A DNA stretch of 61,557 nt from Oscillospiraceae bacterium (GTDB lineage Bacteria > Bacillota > Clostridia > Oscillospirales > CAG-272). Shown in pieces: positions 52,523 through 61,557 of this stretch. The notes under the pieces were generated by a model, which made no database searches, was not told where the DNA came from, and worked only from the letters and a program-made list of their open reading frames with translations. The position numbers and the translations under genes are program-made. The stretch lies in contig SVRY01000001.1 of NCBI GenBank assembly GCA_015064585.1, positions 1-61,557 on the forward strand, read 5' to 3'. Position 1 is the stretch's first letter. The number at the start of each line of letters is the position of its first letter.

Positions 52523-53581
52523 ATGATATATACAGTAACATTAAATCCCACAATTGATCGTACTTTGGTACTGGATGGAAATCTGATTTTAGGGGATGTC
52601 AACAGAGGTAATTTGACAAAAGTAGCTGCAGGCGGAAAGGGCATCAATTGTGCGCAGGCTGCTTGCGGTATGGGCAGTGAGGCAGTTGCGTACTGCTTTA
52701 TCGGAAAAGATAATATAGAAGAATTTGAAAAAAGTACTGTGGGATTGAACTGCGATATCCGCGCGGAATATAAAAAAGGACTAACCCGTACTTGTCTGAA
52801 AGTATATGCAAACAATGGGCTTACCACTGAATTCAATGAATACGGCAGCCGTTTATCGGCAGAGGAAATGAAGCCTTTTATTGCCAGACTGATCATGGAT
52901 ATTCAAAAAGAAGGAAAACCCGAGTTTATTGTTCTTTCCGGTAGTGTTCCTCCCGGTGTGGAAAGCGGTATTTATGCCGGAATGATAGCTTTATTTAAAA
53001 AACTGGGTATTCCTACGATGCTTGACTGTGACGGTGAAACACTCAGACGCGGAATAGAGTCTTCTCCCTATCTTGTAAAGCCCAATCTCAGCGAGTTTGA
53101 GGCATATTGCGGCGGAGCATTGCAAAGTATTCCTGAAATTATTAAAAACGCAAAAGAAGTTGCACAAAAATATGATACACGATTACTTGTAACCATTGGT
53201 GGCGACGGAATGATATATGCCGATAAAGAGGTATGCTACCGTGTAACAGTGCCGGAAGTGAATTGCAGTACAACGGTTGGTGCCGGTGATACGGTATTTG
53301 GTGTATTGGCTGCTGCTCTTTCCAAGGGACTTTCCATGGAAAAATCCCTGCAGTTGGCAGGAGCCGCCGCTTGTGCCAAGGTTGTAGGACAGCCCGGTGC
53401 TTTCCCTGTACAAAGCGATGTACTTCCCTATTTGCCAAAGGTATCTGTTATGAAATGGGAAGAACCGGAAACTGAATTGACCGAAGATGTCGAAAAGGAA
53501 GAAGAATCCGATCAGACAATTGATTTTGAAAAAACTGAAGAGAAAAGCGAACAAACCGAAGAAACAAATTCGGGGAAGTGA
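52523..53581 (+). CDS. PfkB-family 1-phosphofructokinase-like kinase
   Basis: 352 residues. N-terminal IYTVTLNPTIDRTL and AGGKGINCAQA, the GSVPPG segment and the C-terminal catalytic GAGDTVFGV (Asp as base) place it with FruK/LacC kinases, which act on fructose 1-phosphate or tagatose 6-phosphate. No PTS genes are adjacent, so the substrate is open. The last 40 residues are an unusual, almost wholly acidic and polar tail (EEPETELTEDVEKEEESDQ onward). ATG 52523 with GAGGT six bases upstream. It lies between gyrB and gyrA with 8-9 base gaps, clearly co-transcribed. Confidence 0.85.
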   Translation: MIYTVTLNPTIDRTLVLDGNLILGDVNRGNLTKVAAGGKGINCAQAACGMGSEAVAYCFIGKDNIEEFEKSTVGLNCDIRAEYKKGLTRTCLKVYANNGLTTEFNEYGSRLSAEEMKPFIARLIMDIQKEGKPEFIVLSGSVPPGVESGIYAGMIALFKKLGIPTMLDCDGETLRRGIESSPYLVKPNLSEFEAYCGGALQSIPEIIKNAKEVAQKYDTRLLVTIGGDGMIYADKEVCYRVTVPEVNCSTTVGAGDTVFGVLAAALSKGLSMEKSLQLAGAAACAKVVGQPGAFPVQSDVLPYLPKVSVMKWEEPETELTEDVEKEEESDQTIDFEKTEEKSEQTEETNSGK

Positions 53582-53590
53582 GATATAAGA

Positions 53591-56098
53591 ATGGAAAAAA
53601 ACAAGAACTACGAGTTCAAAGATCAGAAGATACTTAACATACAAATGGAGAAGGAGGTTAAAAAATCCTTTATTGAGTATGCGATGAGTGTAATTGTCAG
53701 CCGCGCTCTTCCCGATGTAAGAGACGGTTTGAAGCCTGTTCACCGCCGTATTCTATACTCCATGTATGAAGAAAGACTGACGCATGACCGTCCTTTCCGT
53801 AAATCGGCAACCACGGTTGGTTATGTGCTGGGTCATTACCATCCTCACGGTGACTCTTCTGTATACGATGCCATGGTACGTCTTGCACAACCCTTTAATA
53901 TGCGTTATACATTGGTGGAAGGCGAAGGAAACTTTGGTAATATAGATGGTGACAGTGCTGCTGCTTACCGTTATACCGAAGCGAGAATGGCACGCATTGC
54001 AAATGAACTGTTGCGTGATATAGATAAAGATGTGGTGGATTTTGTTCCCAATTTTGATAATAAGTCAAAAGAGCCCACCGTTATGCCCACCCGTTTCCCC
54101 AATCTTTTGGTAAACGGTTCGATGGGTATTGCGGTTGGTATGGCAACCAATATTCCCCCCCACAATTTGGGAGAAGTTATTGACGGTACGATCCATCTTA
54201 TGGAAAATCCCGATGCAAACCTACAGGATCTGATGCAATTCATCAAAGGTCCTGACTTCCCGACAGGTGCCTTAATTTGCGGTACTTCCGGTATTTATTC
54301 AGCGTATGCTACCGGTAAGGGAAAGATCATGGTACGTGCGCGTTGTGAGATTGAAGAAGAAAACCACCGTATTGTAGTAACTGAGATTCCTTATCAGGTC
54401 AATAAGGCAGAACTGGTGAAGCAGATTGCCGAATGCCACAAGGATAAGCGGGTGGAAGGTATTACAGGATTACGTGACGAAACCGGCAGTGATGGTATGC
54501 GGATCGTAATTGAATACCGTAGAGACATGAACGGTGAAGTAGTACTGAATCAGCTGTATAAACATACTCCTTTACAGAGTATTTTTGCTGCCAATATGTT
54601 GGCAATTGTAAATAATGTTCCCAAAATACTTTCTTTGAAAGAAATTTTACAGCATTACATTGCCCATCAAAAGGAAGTAGTGGAGCGCCGTACTCGCTTT
54701 GATTTGAATAAGGCACTGGCGGAGATGCATATTTATGAGGGCTACCGTATCGCAATTGACCATATTGACGAGGTTATTGCCATTATTAAGAGTAGTTCTT
54801 CTATTTCCGATGCCAAAGAACGTTTGATGGAACGTTTCGGATTCTCCGAAATACAGGCACAGGCAATTGTAGATATGACCTTGGGTAAGCTGTCGGGTAT
54901 GGAACGGCAGAAGATCGAGGACCGTCTTGCCAAGTTGAAAGAAATTGTGGATGAATTGCAGGGAATTCTCGCCGATGAAAGTAAGATTCGCGGTATTATT
55001 AAAGAAGAGATGCTTGCCATCAAAGAACGTTTCAGCGATGAGCGCCGTACAGAACTGGCTCCCGCTGAGGACGACATCGTTCTGGAAGATTTGATCGAAC
55101 GCCATACTTGCGTAATTACCATGAGCCATGCGGGCTACATTAAACGCCTCAATTCCGATACTTATTCCGCGCAACGCAGAGGCGGTAAAGGTATTGTGGG
55201 TATGACTACCAAGGAAGAGGATTTTGTAGAAAATGTAATTGCCGTGAACAGCCATTCGTATTTGATGCTGTTTACCAATCTCGGCAAGGTACAAATGATC
55301 AAAGCATACCAGATTCCTGAAGCGGGACGTACTGCTAAGGGTACCAATATCGTCAATATTCTGGAGCTTGAAGAAGGTGAAAAGATCACTGCCATGCTGT
55401 CGGTTGCTGATTTTGATATGGAAGATGACAAAGAAGAATATCTTCTGTTTGTGACCAAGCAAGGCACGGTTAAGAGAACTCAGCTTTGTGAATTTGCATA
55501 CAAGCGCAAAGGCGGTAAACGTGCTTTGACTCTGGATGAAGGGGATGAGCTGATTTATGTACGCCATACCACCGGTTCCGATCAGGTAATTATCGCCACC
55601 GAGGCCGGATTTGCCTGCCGTTTTGATGAAAATGATGCAAGAGTGATGGGAAGATCTGCCAGAGGTGTGCGCGGTATTCGTTTGACCGAAGGCGATGTGG
55701 TTGCAGGTGTGGCACTGGTGGACGAAACAAAACAGTTGGTAACCATTACAAAGAAGGGTTACGGAAAGCGTTGTGACTTTGCAGACTTTGCTTGCCATAA
55801 CCGCGGCGGTAAGGGTGTATGCTGTCATAATATCAGTGACAAAACCGGACTTCTTGCAGGTATTGCTGCTGTGGAAGAAAACGAGGATTTGATGATTGTT
55901 ACCAATGACGGTAATGTGATTCGTGTTCCGGTATCGGATGTTCCTACCTATGGACGTACCGCGGGCGGTGTAATTGTCATGCGTATGGCAGAAGAAAATG
56001 AAATTGTAAACTTTGCGGTAGTAGAAAGCGAAAAAGAAGAACAGACAATCGATGGAAATACAAACAATGAGATCGTAGATATTACCGATGAGGTATAA
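53591..56098 (+). CDS. gyrA: DNA gyrase subunit A
   Basis: Cleaves and rejoins DNA. Catalytic Tyr in AAYRYTEARM; the quinolone-resistance region GHYHPHGDSSVYDAMVRLAQ reads as a wild-type-like Ser-Ser-Val. C-terminal pinwheel with the gyrase-specific GyrA-box QRRGGKG, which separates it from ParC. 835 residues with an acidic end. Confidence 0.98.
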   Translation: MEKNKNYEFKDQKILNIQMEKEVKKSFIEYAMSVIVSRALPDVRDGLKPVHRRILYSMYEERLTHDRPFRKSATTVGYVLGHYHPHGDSSVYDAMVRLAQPFNMRYTLVEGEGNFGNIDGDSAAAYRYTEARMARIANELLRDIDKDVVDFVPNFDNKSKEPTVMPTRFPNLLVNGSMGIAVGMATNIPPHNLGEVIDGTIHLMENPDANLQDLMQFIKGPDFPTGALICGTSGIYSAYATGKGKIMVRARCEIEEENHRIVVTEIPYQVNKAELVKQIAECHKDKRVEGITGLRDETGSDGMRIVIEYRRDMNGEVVLNQLYKHTPLQSIFAANMLAIVNNVPKILSLKEILQHYIAHQKEVVERRTRFDLNKALAEMHIYEGYRIAIDHIDEVIAIIKSSSSISDAKERLMERFGFSEIQAQAIVDMTLGKLSGMERQKIEDRLAKLKEIVDELQGILADESKIRGIIKEEMLAIKERFSDERRTELAPAEDDIVLEDLIERHTCVITMSHAGYIKRLNSDTYSAQRRGGKGIVGMTTKEEDFVENVIAVNSHSYLMLFTNLGKVQMIKAYQIPEAGRTAKGTNIVNILELEEGEKITAMLSVADFDMEDDKEEYLLFVTKQGTVKRTQLCEFAYKRKGGKRALTLDEGDELIYVRHTTGSDQVIIATEAGFACRFDENDARVMGRSARGVRGIRLTEGDVVAGVALVDETKQLVTITKKGYGKRCDFADFACHNRGGKGVCCHNISDKTGLLAGIAAVEENEDLMIVTNDGNVIRVPVSDVPTYGRTAGGVIVMRMAEENEIVNFAVVESEKEEQTIDGNTNNEIVDITDEV

Positions 56099-56100
56099 AA

Positions 56101-56670
56101 ATGAATAAAAAAGTTTTATGTTGTCTATTGGTAATTTGTTTTTTAATTCCTTGCTTTTGTTCTTGTAAGTTTATGACACTTTCGGATGCGCAAGCAAAAG
56201 AAGAATTGGAAAGGCTTCTTCCCAAAGCAAAGGAATTAACAGAGATATTCTACGGCAAAGGTCTTCCTTATGATGCGCTGTCCGAAGACAGTACCGATTA
56301 CTACGCATTTGTATCCAAGGACGCTGCTTACCAATCGATCGATGAGATAAAAAAGGTTGCGGAAACGGTTTTTTCGGCAGAATATTTGGTGAGCATTTAT
56401 GAGTATGCTTTTGAAGGTACCGATTATTTTGCATCCCGCTATTTTATGTCCTTTACCGAGGGCGAACAACGTCTTAAGATCAATATACAGCACGAGCCTA
56501 TGGCACTTTTACAGCAGATAGATATAGACAGTGCCAAAGTGGTGGAAGGAACTCCTGCAACGGCAGTGGTTGAAGTAAATGTAATCACCAGCAAGGGAGA
56601 AGAAAAAAAGAAGAAAATTACCCTTGTAAATCAAGACGGTATATGGGTACTGGACAGTGCGGCATATTAA
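56101..56670 (+). CDS. Small predicted lipoprotein
   Basis: The protein has 189 residues. Hydrophobic start (VLCCLLVICFLIPCF) and a Cys-rich lipobox region ending CSCK, so probably lipidated and outside. The mature part has helical ELERLLPKAKELTEIFYGKG and ends with a strand pair KKKKITLVNQDGIWVLDSAAY, reminiscent of NTF2-like/DUF4878 folds. No catalytic motif. It begins two bases after the gyrA stop, so it is co-transcribed with gyrase. Function unknown. Confidence 0.65.
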   Translation: MNKKVLCCLLVICFLIPCFCSCKFMTLSDAQAKEELERLLPKAKELTEIFYGKGLPYDALSEDSTDYYAFVSKDAAYQSIDEIKKVAETVFSAEYLVSIYEYAFEGTDYFASRYFMSFTEGEQRLKINIQHEPMALLQQIDIDSAKVVEGTPATAVVEVNVITSKGEEKKKKITLVNQDGIWVLDSAAY

Positions 56671-56724
56671 GTTTTGATAAGACACAGATAATCAAAACAA
56701 ATCAGTTTATAAGTTTAGAACGGT

Positions 56725-56748
56725 GATTTTAATTGTAAGATTAAAATC
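56725..56748. promoter_or_regulatory. Inverted repeat upstream of recA
   Basis: GATTTTAAT (56725-56733) and ATTAAAATC (56740-56748) form a 9-bp perfect repeat just before the AAAGGA ribosome site of recA. It is not a LexA box (no GAAC-N4-GTTC), so it may be an RNA hairpin or another operator. Confidence 0.4.
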
Positions 56749-56765
56749 CGGAAAGGAAATTTCCA

Positions 56766-57881
56766 ATGGCAAGACAAACCAAAAAAACGGCGGCAACAAC
56801 TGCGCAAGATCCAAAGGGAAAAGCACTGGATACCGCCATTTCTCAGATTGAAAAAAAATACGGTGCCGGCACGATCATGCGCCTGGGAGAAGGTAACAGC
56901 CTGGAGGTCAGTGCGGTTTCCACCGGTTCGCTGACTTTGGATCTGGCGCTGGGTGTGGGCGGACTTCCCAGAGGTCGTATTATTGAAATTTACGGTCCGG
57001 AATCTTCCGGTAAGACAACAGTGGCACTGCATGCTGTGGCAGAAGTGCAAAAACAGGGCGGTGTTGCTGCATTTGTGGATGCTGAACATGCATTGGATCC
57101 GAATTATGCCAAGGCACTTGGTGTAAACATCAATGAAATGCTGGTTTCTCAGCCCGATTCGGGAGAACAGGCTTTGGAGGTTACCGAAGCATTGGTTCGT
57201 TCGGGTGCGGTTGATATTGTAGTTGTTGACTCTGTTGCGGCGCTGGTTCCGCAGGCGGAAATTGATGGCGATATGGGCTCCTCTCATGTGGGTCTGCATG
57301 CCAGACTCATGTCTCAGGCTTTGCGCAAACTGTCAGGTGCAATTTCTAAGTCCAACTGTATCGTGATATTTATCAATCAGCTGCGTGAAAAAGTGGGTGT
57401 TATATACGGAAACCCCGAGGTTACTACCGGTGGCCGAGCACTGAAATTCTATGCTTCTGTACGTATTGATGTGCGCCGCAGTGAAAACTTGAAAAACGGT
57501 AACGATATCTACGGCGGCAGAACCAAATGTAAGGTAGTAAAGAATAAAGTAGCACCTCCTTTTAAGACGGCTGAATTTGATATTATCTATGGAAAAGGTA
57601 TATCTAAAATGAGCGAGATCATTGAAGTTGGACTTATTTTAGGTATACTTGAGCGTTCCGGTGCTTATTTCTTCTATAATGGTGAGCGTTTGGGACAGGG
57701 CAAGGAAAATACCCGTAAAACACTTGAAGAAAATCCTGCATTGTTGGCTGAAATCGAAGAAAGAATTCGAAATGCCGCTGTGGCAGGAGAATTACCCGAG
57801 GAAGAAGAAGCAATTTTATCGGATGAAGACGAAGATGTAGAGTTTGATATCACTTCTCTTGGCTTGGGTGACGATGAATAA
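56766..57881 (+). CDS. recA: Recombinase RecA
   Basis: Strand exchange and SOS co-protease. Walker [10 protein letters not shown], Walker [13 protein letters not shown], loop L2 region [21 protein letters not shown]. 371 residues, with a long acidic C-terminal tail ([18 protein letters not shown]). No SOS box is seen upstream. Overlaps recX by eight bases. Confidence 0.98.
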   Translation: MARQTKKTAATTAQDPKGKALDTAISQIEKKYGAGTIMRLGEGNSLEVSAVSTGSLTLDLALGVGGLPRGRIIEIYGPESSGKTTVALHAVAEVQKQGGVAAFVDAEHALDPNYAKALGVNINEMLVSQPDSGEQALEVTEALVRSGAVDIVVVDSVAALVPQAEIDGDMGSSHVGLHARLMSQALRKLSGAISKSNCIVIFINQLREKVGVIYGNPEVTTGGRALKFYASVRIDVRRSENLKNGNDIYGGRTKCKVVKNKVAPPFKTAEFDIIYGKGISKMSEIIEVGLILGILERSGAYFFYNGERLGQGKENTRKTLEENPALLAEIEERIRNAAVAGELPEEEEAILSDEDEDVEFDITSLGLGDDE

Positions 57882-58356
57882 AGAGAAAAAACAGCTTTCT
57901 TCTGATAATGAACAGGAACAGGCGCTGAAAACAGCACTGAATATATTGGCGTATGCCGAAACAACAGAGTCGGTATTGCGGCAAAAACTACTGGATAAGG
58001 GTTATTCATCCCATTCGACAGAGTATGCGGTTGCTTATATGGTAAAACATCGGTATCTGGATGAGAAAAGATATTTATTTCGATTGGTTGAATATTTGGG
58101 AAATGTAAAATTATATGGAAAGCGTCGCATTGCGATGCAAGTAAAGCAAAAAGGATTTTCTGCAAAGACTTTGTCGGTCTGGATGGAAGAAGCTCTTGAA
58201 TTGGTGGACGAAGTGAATAATTGCTGTAAGGTGATTCCCAAGATCCAAAAGGAAACCGATAAAAAAACCGTTGAAGCACTCCTTCGCCGCGGTTTTATAT
58301 ATAGCGATATTCGTAAGGCAATGCAAAAAATGAATAACGAAAACCTTGATGAATAA
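57874..58356 (+). CDS. recX: RecA regulator RecX
   Basis: 160 residues. Three-helix repeats: [40 protein letters not shown] with [14 protein letters not shown], and [19 protein letters not shown]. It modulates RecA filaments. ATG 57874 overlaps the end of recA, the usual arrangement for this pair. Confidence 0.9.
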   Translation: MNKEKKQLSSDNEQEQALKTALNILAYAETTESVLRQKLLDKGYSSHSTEYAVAYMVKHRYLDEKRYLFRLVEYLGNVKLYGKRRIAMQVKQKGFSAKTLSVWMEEALELVDEVNNCCKVIPKIQKETDKKTVEALLRRGFIYSDIRKAMQKMNNENLDE

Positions 58357-58368
58357 GGAATAAAGTTT

Positions 58369-59718
58369 ATGGATAGAAGTAAATCAAAAATTGGTTTTGT
58401 GTCACTTGGTTGTTCCAAAAACCTGGTGGATACCGAACGAATGCTCCAGCTATTGGCTGAGGCAGGATATGAAATTGTGGCAGAGGATATTGAAGCCGAT
58501 GTGATTATTGTGAATACATGTGCTTTTATTGAGTCTGCTAAAAAAGAAAGTATTGAAAGCATTTTGGATGTGGCATGGCTAAAGGAACATAGAAAACTGA
58601 AAGGGATCATTGTGACAGGCTGTCTCGCTCAGCGCTACGGAAAAGACGTGATGAATGAACTCTTGGAAGTGGATGGCGTTTTGGGTGTTGGCAGCTGGGA
58701 TAAGATCGTGGAAGCGGTGGATACCGTTCTTGGCGGCGAAAAATATTTTGACCGTGCCGATCTGAGCACAGCAGATCTTGGCGGAGGACGTATTTTAACG
58801 ACTCCTTTCTATACTGCCTACATGAAGATCGCGGAAGGCTGCGACAATTGCTGTACTTACTGTGCCATTCCCATGATCCGCGGAAAATTCCGCAGCCGCC
58901 CCATGGAGGATCTGATCGAAGAAGCCAAGGCGCTGGAGGAATCCGGTGTGAAAGAATTGAATTTGATTGCACAAGATACTTCCCGATACGGCTTGGACCT
59001 TTATGGAGAATACAAATTGGCGGAATTGATCCATGCGATTACAGAACAGACCAATATACCCTGGATCCGCATTCTTTACTGCTATCCCGATAAGATCACA
59101 GATGATCTGGTATCGGAATTTAAAAATAATTCCCGTCTTGTGAAATACATAGATTTACCTATTCAGCATATATCCGATCCTGTTTTAAAACGCATGAACC
59201 GACATGGAACCTCTTTGGATATTAAGGATGCTATTAAACGGTTACGGGAGAATGTACCGGGAATTGTGATTCGATCTACAGCAATTGTAGGATTCCCGGG
59301 TGAAACAGAACAGGATTTTGAAGAACTCTGTCACTTTATCCGTGATATTAAGTTTGACCGTTTCGGTGCATTCCCATATTCTCGCGAAGAGGATACACCT
59401 GCATACGATCTTCCTGACCAGATAGATGAACAAACCAAACAAGACCGCTATGATATTATCATGCGTGAACAGCTTTCTGTGGTAGAAAAACAAAATGAAG
59501 AAAAAGTCGGAGATATACTGACAGTATTACTGGAGGATTATGACCCGGTTTCTGAAATGTTCTTTGGCAGAAGCACCGCAGATGCTCCCGATATTGACGG
59601 AAAAATATACTTTACTGCCCCCCGAAAATTGCCGCTTGGTAGTTTTGTACGGGTGCAAATAGATCAAGTACTGGACTATGACCTGGTTGGTCGATATGTC
59701 GGAAAGGAAACCGTATGA
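58369..59718 (+). CDS. rimO: Ribosomal protein S12 methylthiotransferase RimO
   Basis: Radical-SAM enzyme adding a methylthio group to S12 Asp. N-terminal UPF0004 domain with cluster cysteines in SLGCSKN, NTCAFI and VTGCLAQRYG; radical SAM motif CDNCCTYCAIP; C-terminal TRAM domain (YDLVGRYVG). The SLGC-SKN start distinguishes it from MiaB. 449 residues. Overlaps pgsA by four bases. Confidence 0.95.
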   Translation: MDRSKSKIGFVSLGCSKNLVDTERMLQLLAEAGYEIVAEDIEADVIIVNTCAFIESAKKESIESILDVAWLKEHRKLKGIIVTGCLAQRYGKDVMNELLEVDGVLGVGSWDKIVEAVDTVLGGEKYFDRADLSTADLGGGRILTTPFYTAYMKIAEGCDNCCTYCAIPMIRGKFRSRPMEDLIEEAKALEESGVKELNLIAQDTSRYGLDLYGEYKLAELIHAITEQTNIPWIRILYCYPDKITDDLVSEFKNNSRLVKYIDLPIQHISDPVLKRMNRHGTSLDIKDAIKRLRENVPGIVIRSTAIVGFPGETEQDFEELCHFIRDIKFDRFGAFPYSREEDTPAYDLPDQIDEQTKQDRYDIIMREQLSVVEKQNEEKVGDILTVLLEDYDPVSEMFFGRSTADAPDIDGKIYFTAPRKLPLGSFVRVQIDQVLDYDLVGRYVGKETV

Positions 59719-60335
59719 AATTGAATTTACCCAATAAACTAACGATACTGCGCATGTGTCTGATTCCTGTATTTCTCTTCTTTATGTTGGTTAGTTTTAT
59801 ACATCCCATTGCCCAGCGTATCATTGCCGCAGCATTATTTGTGGGAACGGCGATCACAGATATGCTTGACGGAAAAATTGCCCGCAAATACAATTTGATT
59901 ACTGATTTTGGTAAGTTTTTAGATCCATTGGCAGATAAATTGATGGTATTTGGAGCGTTTTTGGGATTGATCTATATGTATCGCAACGATAAAATATTTT
60001 GCTTGCTGATGGTAATTGCATCTTTTGTAGTTATTTTCCGTGAATTGGCAGTCACTTCACTTCGAATGGTTGCAAATAATGCAAGCGGTATTGTCATAGC
60101 GGCAAACTGGATGGGAAAGGTGAAGACCGTATCTCAGATCGTATTTGTAATGTGCGTTTTACTGGAACCCGTAGTGCTGGGAGATTTTCTTGGTTACTTT
60201 ATTCCTTTTTTCCGTACTATTGCCGATATGCAGGTGCTTTCTTATGCCTCGATGGCATTTATGGTGTTAATGACTCTTTGGTCCGGAATCAATTATTTTA
60301 AAGCTTATTTTCCCCATATTGATCCCCGAAAGTAA
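59715..60335 (+). CDS. pgsA: CDP-diacylglycerol-glycerol-3-phosphate phosphatidyltransferase
   Basis: Makes phosphatidylglycerol phosphate in the membrane. The CDP-alcohol motif is read as DMLDGKIARKYNLITDFGKF followed by LDPLADK. Several membrane helices. 206 residues. rimO-pgsA with recA nearby echoes the pgsA-cinA-recA clustering of other Firmicutes, though in different order. Confidence 0.94.
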   Translation: MKLNLPNKLTILRMCLIPVFLFFMLVSFIHPIAQRIIAAALFVGTAITDMLDGKIARKYNLITDFGKFLDPLADKLMVFGAFLGLIYMYRNDKIFCLLMVIASFVVIFRELAVTSLRMVANNASGIVIAANWMGKVKTVSQIVFVMCVLLEPVVLGDFLGYFIPFFRTIADMQVLSYASMAFMVLMTLWSGINYFKAYFPHIDPRK

Positions 60336-60397
60336 TGAAATAAAATACGTAGGAAACCATATAATCGATAAAATTGAAAGAAAACGGAGGAAACATC

Positions 60398-61303
60398 ATG
60401 ACATTGACAATTTTAGCAGCCGGCTTGGGATCACGTTACGGTGGTCTGAAGCAATTGGATCCAATGACCGCAAACGGAGAATTCATTATTGATTTTTCTA
60501 TTTTTGATGCTCTGAGGGCGGGTATTGACCGTGTTGTATTTATTATCAAAAGAGAAAATGAAGCGTTGTTCCGTGAAACAATCGGAGACAGAGTTGCTGA
60601 ACACATCCATGTGGAATATGCGTATCAGGATATTACAATGATTCCCAAGGAGTTTTCCGTTCCACAGGGGCGTGTGAAACCTTGGGGTACCGGACATGCA
60701 CTGCTTTGCGCCAAAGAAACCATTGGTGATGAAAATTTTATTGTAATCAATGCAGATGATTTTTACGGTTCCGAAACCTTCCGCATTTTGGGAGACTTTT
60801 TGGCAAGCCAAGAAACATCCGGCACTGAATACGCAATGGCGGGGTATATTTTGAAAAATACACTGACCGAAAACGGTTCTGTTGCCCGCGGTCTGTGCCA
60901 AGTCGAGCCGGATGGCAGACTGCTTAAGATCATTGAACGTACCAAAATCTATCGAAATGAAAACGGTGAAACCGTATACAGTGAGAATGATGTAGAATAT
61001 CCTACCGATGAAAATGGATATGCTTCTATGAATTGCTGGGCATTTACTCCTCGTATATTTGAAGAACTGGAAAGCCGTTTTACTGAATTCCTTCATTATA
61101 TTGAAGATCCTATTACAAGCGAATTCTATTTGCCCAGTGCTGTAAACCGCGGTATGGAGGCAGGCAGATGCTGTGTACGCGTACTGCCTACACCGGCACA
61201 ATGGTACGGTGTAACCTATGCAGCAGACAAAGAAGCGGTAACAAACAGCGTTCTCGCTATGATTGAAAAAGGAAAGTATCCCCATAAACTGTGGAATAAA
61301 TAA
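60398..61303 (+). CDS. Sugar nucleotidyltransferase-like protein
   Basis: 301 residues. N-terminal ILAAGLGSRYGGLKQ nucleotide-binding loop, INADDFYG metal site, and the GTGHALLCAKE segment, all of the NTP-transferase fold. The substrate sugar is not clear; a galE start follows after 24 bases, suggesting sugar-nucleotide metabolism for envelope polymers. ATG 60398 is fixed by GGAGGA; the frame is open from TTG 60374. Confidence 0.82.
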   Translation: MTLTILAAGLGSRYGGLKQLDPMTANGEFIIDFSIFDALRAGIDRVVFIIKRENEALFRETIGDRVAEHIHVEYAYQDITMIPKEFSVPQGRVKPWGTGHALLCAKETIGDENFIVINADDFYGSETFRILGDFLASQETSGTEYAMAGYILKNTLTENGSVARGLCQVEPDGRLLKIIERTKIYRNENGETVYSENDVEYPTDENGYASMNCWAFTPRIFEELESRFTEFLHYIEDPITSEFYLPSAVNRGMEAGRCCVRVLPTPAQWYGVTYAADKEAVTNSVLAMIEKGKYPHKLWNK

Positions 61304-61327
61304 GTTCTGAATTGAGGTATAAAAATT

Positions 61328-61557
61328 ATGATACTTGTAACAGGCGGTATAGGTTATATTGGTTCTCACACGGTCGTGGAGCTGGGGAACTCCGGCGAAA
61401 AAGAAATTGTAATTGTAGACAATTTGTATAACTCAAAAATTGAAGTATTGGATAAGATCAAGAAACTGACAGACGCGAAGATCTATTTCTATGAAGTGGA
61501 TGTTTGCGACAAAGAGAAGCTGGAAAAGGTTTTCCAAGCACATGAGATCACCAGTGT
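61328..61557 (+). CDS. galE: UDP-glucose 4-epimerase, 5' part (runs off the window)
   Basis: The first 76 residues are present. It begins MILVTGGIGYIGSHTVVEL, the Rossmann NAD-binding loop of GalE, with Ile in place of the common Ala after TGG. VDNLYNSK follows as expected for GalE. GAGGT lies upstream of the ATG. Truncated by the window end, so activity residues (Ser/Tyr-x3-Lys) cannot be checked. Confidence 0.88.
   Translation, partial: MILVTGGIGYIGSHTVVELGNSGEKEIVIVDNLYNSKIEVLDKIKKLTDAKIYFYEVDVCDKEKLEKVFQAHEITS

Noticed and set aside
56671-56765. LexA/SOS box upstream of recA
   Set aside because: No GAAC-N4-GTTC or close variant is present; only a plain inverted repeat is seen.

Overview
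The window looks like the replication-origin region of a gut-type Clostridia chromosome, probably Oscillospirales or a related Ruminococcaceae-like lineage. This placement is an inference from several things: the block rpmH-rnpA-yidD-yidC-jag set against dnaA-dnaN-recF-remB-gyrB-gyrA, a dockerin protein, a BspA-type leucine-rich repeat domain, a mucin/heparan-type alpha-N-acetylglucosaminidase, TTG and GTG starts behind strong Shine-Dalgarno sites, and sigma-A promoters with 17-base spacers. No rRNA or species marker is present to settle it.

Layout. 1-7.4 kb: ROK glucokinase, mscL and mini-RNase III on the minus strand; pgk-tpiA; a YpsA-like SLOG gene divergent from an Xre regulator; a secreted, membrane-anchored DUF3472 protein; a MazF toxin with no visible antitoxin. 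7.5-18.3 kb: tadA, then two very large secreted proteins on the minus strand. One is a cysteine-amidase-like protein with about 12 fibronectin-like repeats and a dockerin. The other is a GH89 glycosidase with two F5/8C modules, a BIG2 domain and a membrane anchor. A SMP-30-type lactonase gene lies between them. 18.4-19.8 kb: an RNA-rich stretch with a self-contained structured RNA unit next to a 62-residue cysteine-rich ORF, and a probable 6S RNA directly behind a DUF1292 gene. 20-37.5 kb: a long plus-strand housekeeping run of type II pantothenate kinase, a lipoprotein, rnhA, nifS-nifU-mnmA, a second DUF3472 gene without a signal peptide, dnaJ-prmA-rsmE, a CdaR/PucR-type regulator, ftsEX with an M23 hydrolase and an S41 protease, greA and lysS. 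37.5-41 kb: a small AT-richer accessory island with an Xre regulator, a zinc metallopeptidase, a methyltransferase and a DUF3990/Xre toxin-antitoxin pair with twin 16-bp palindromic operators. 41-46 kb: jag, an unusual LRR-YidC fusion, yidD, rnpA and rpmH. 46-61.6 kb: dnaA, oriC, dnaN, recF, remB, gyrB, a PfkB sugar kinase, gyrA, a lipoprotein, recA-recX, rimO, pgsA, a nucleotidyltransferase and the start of galE.

How the parts work together. nifS-nifU-mnmA form a sulfur-mobilisation and tRNA-thiolation unit. FtsEX with the M23 protein is the classic gated cell-wall hydrolase module of division. The secreted repeat/dockerin protein, GH89 and DUF3472 proteins point to an exported glycan- or host-associated lifestyle. 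The rpmH-rnpA-yidD-yidC-jag operon couples ribosome, RNase P and membrane insertion functions next to the origin. The housekeeping run at 20-37.5 kb is transcribed toward dnaA, i.e. head-on to a fork leaving that origin, and its plus strand looks C-rich, which fits a lagging template.

The observations I would follow first are the BspA-LRR/YidC fusion (42572-45004), the structured RNA plus Cys-rich mini-gene (18648-19161), the DUF3990/Xre module (39634-41015) and the two DUF3472 paralogues predicted for different compartments.
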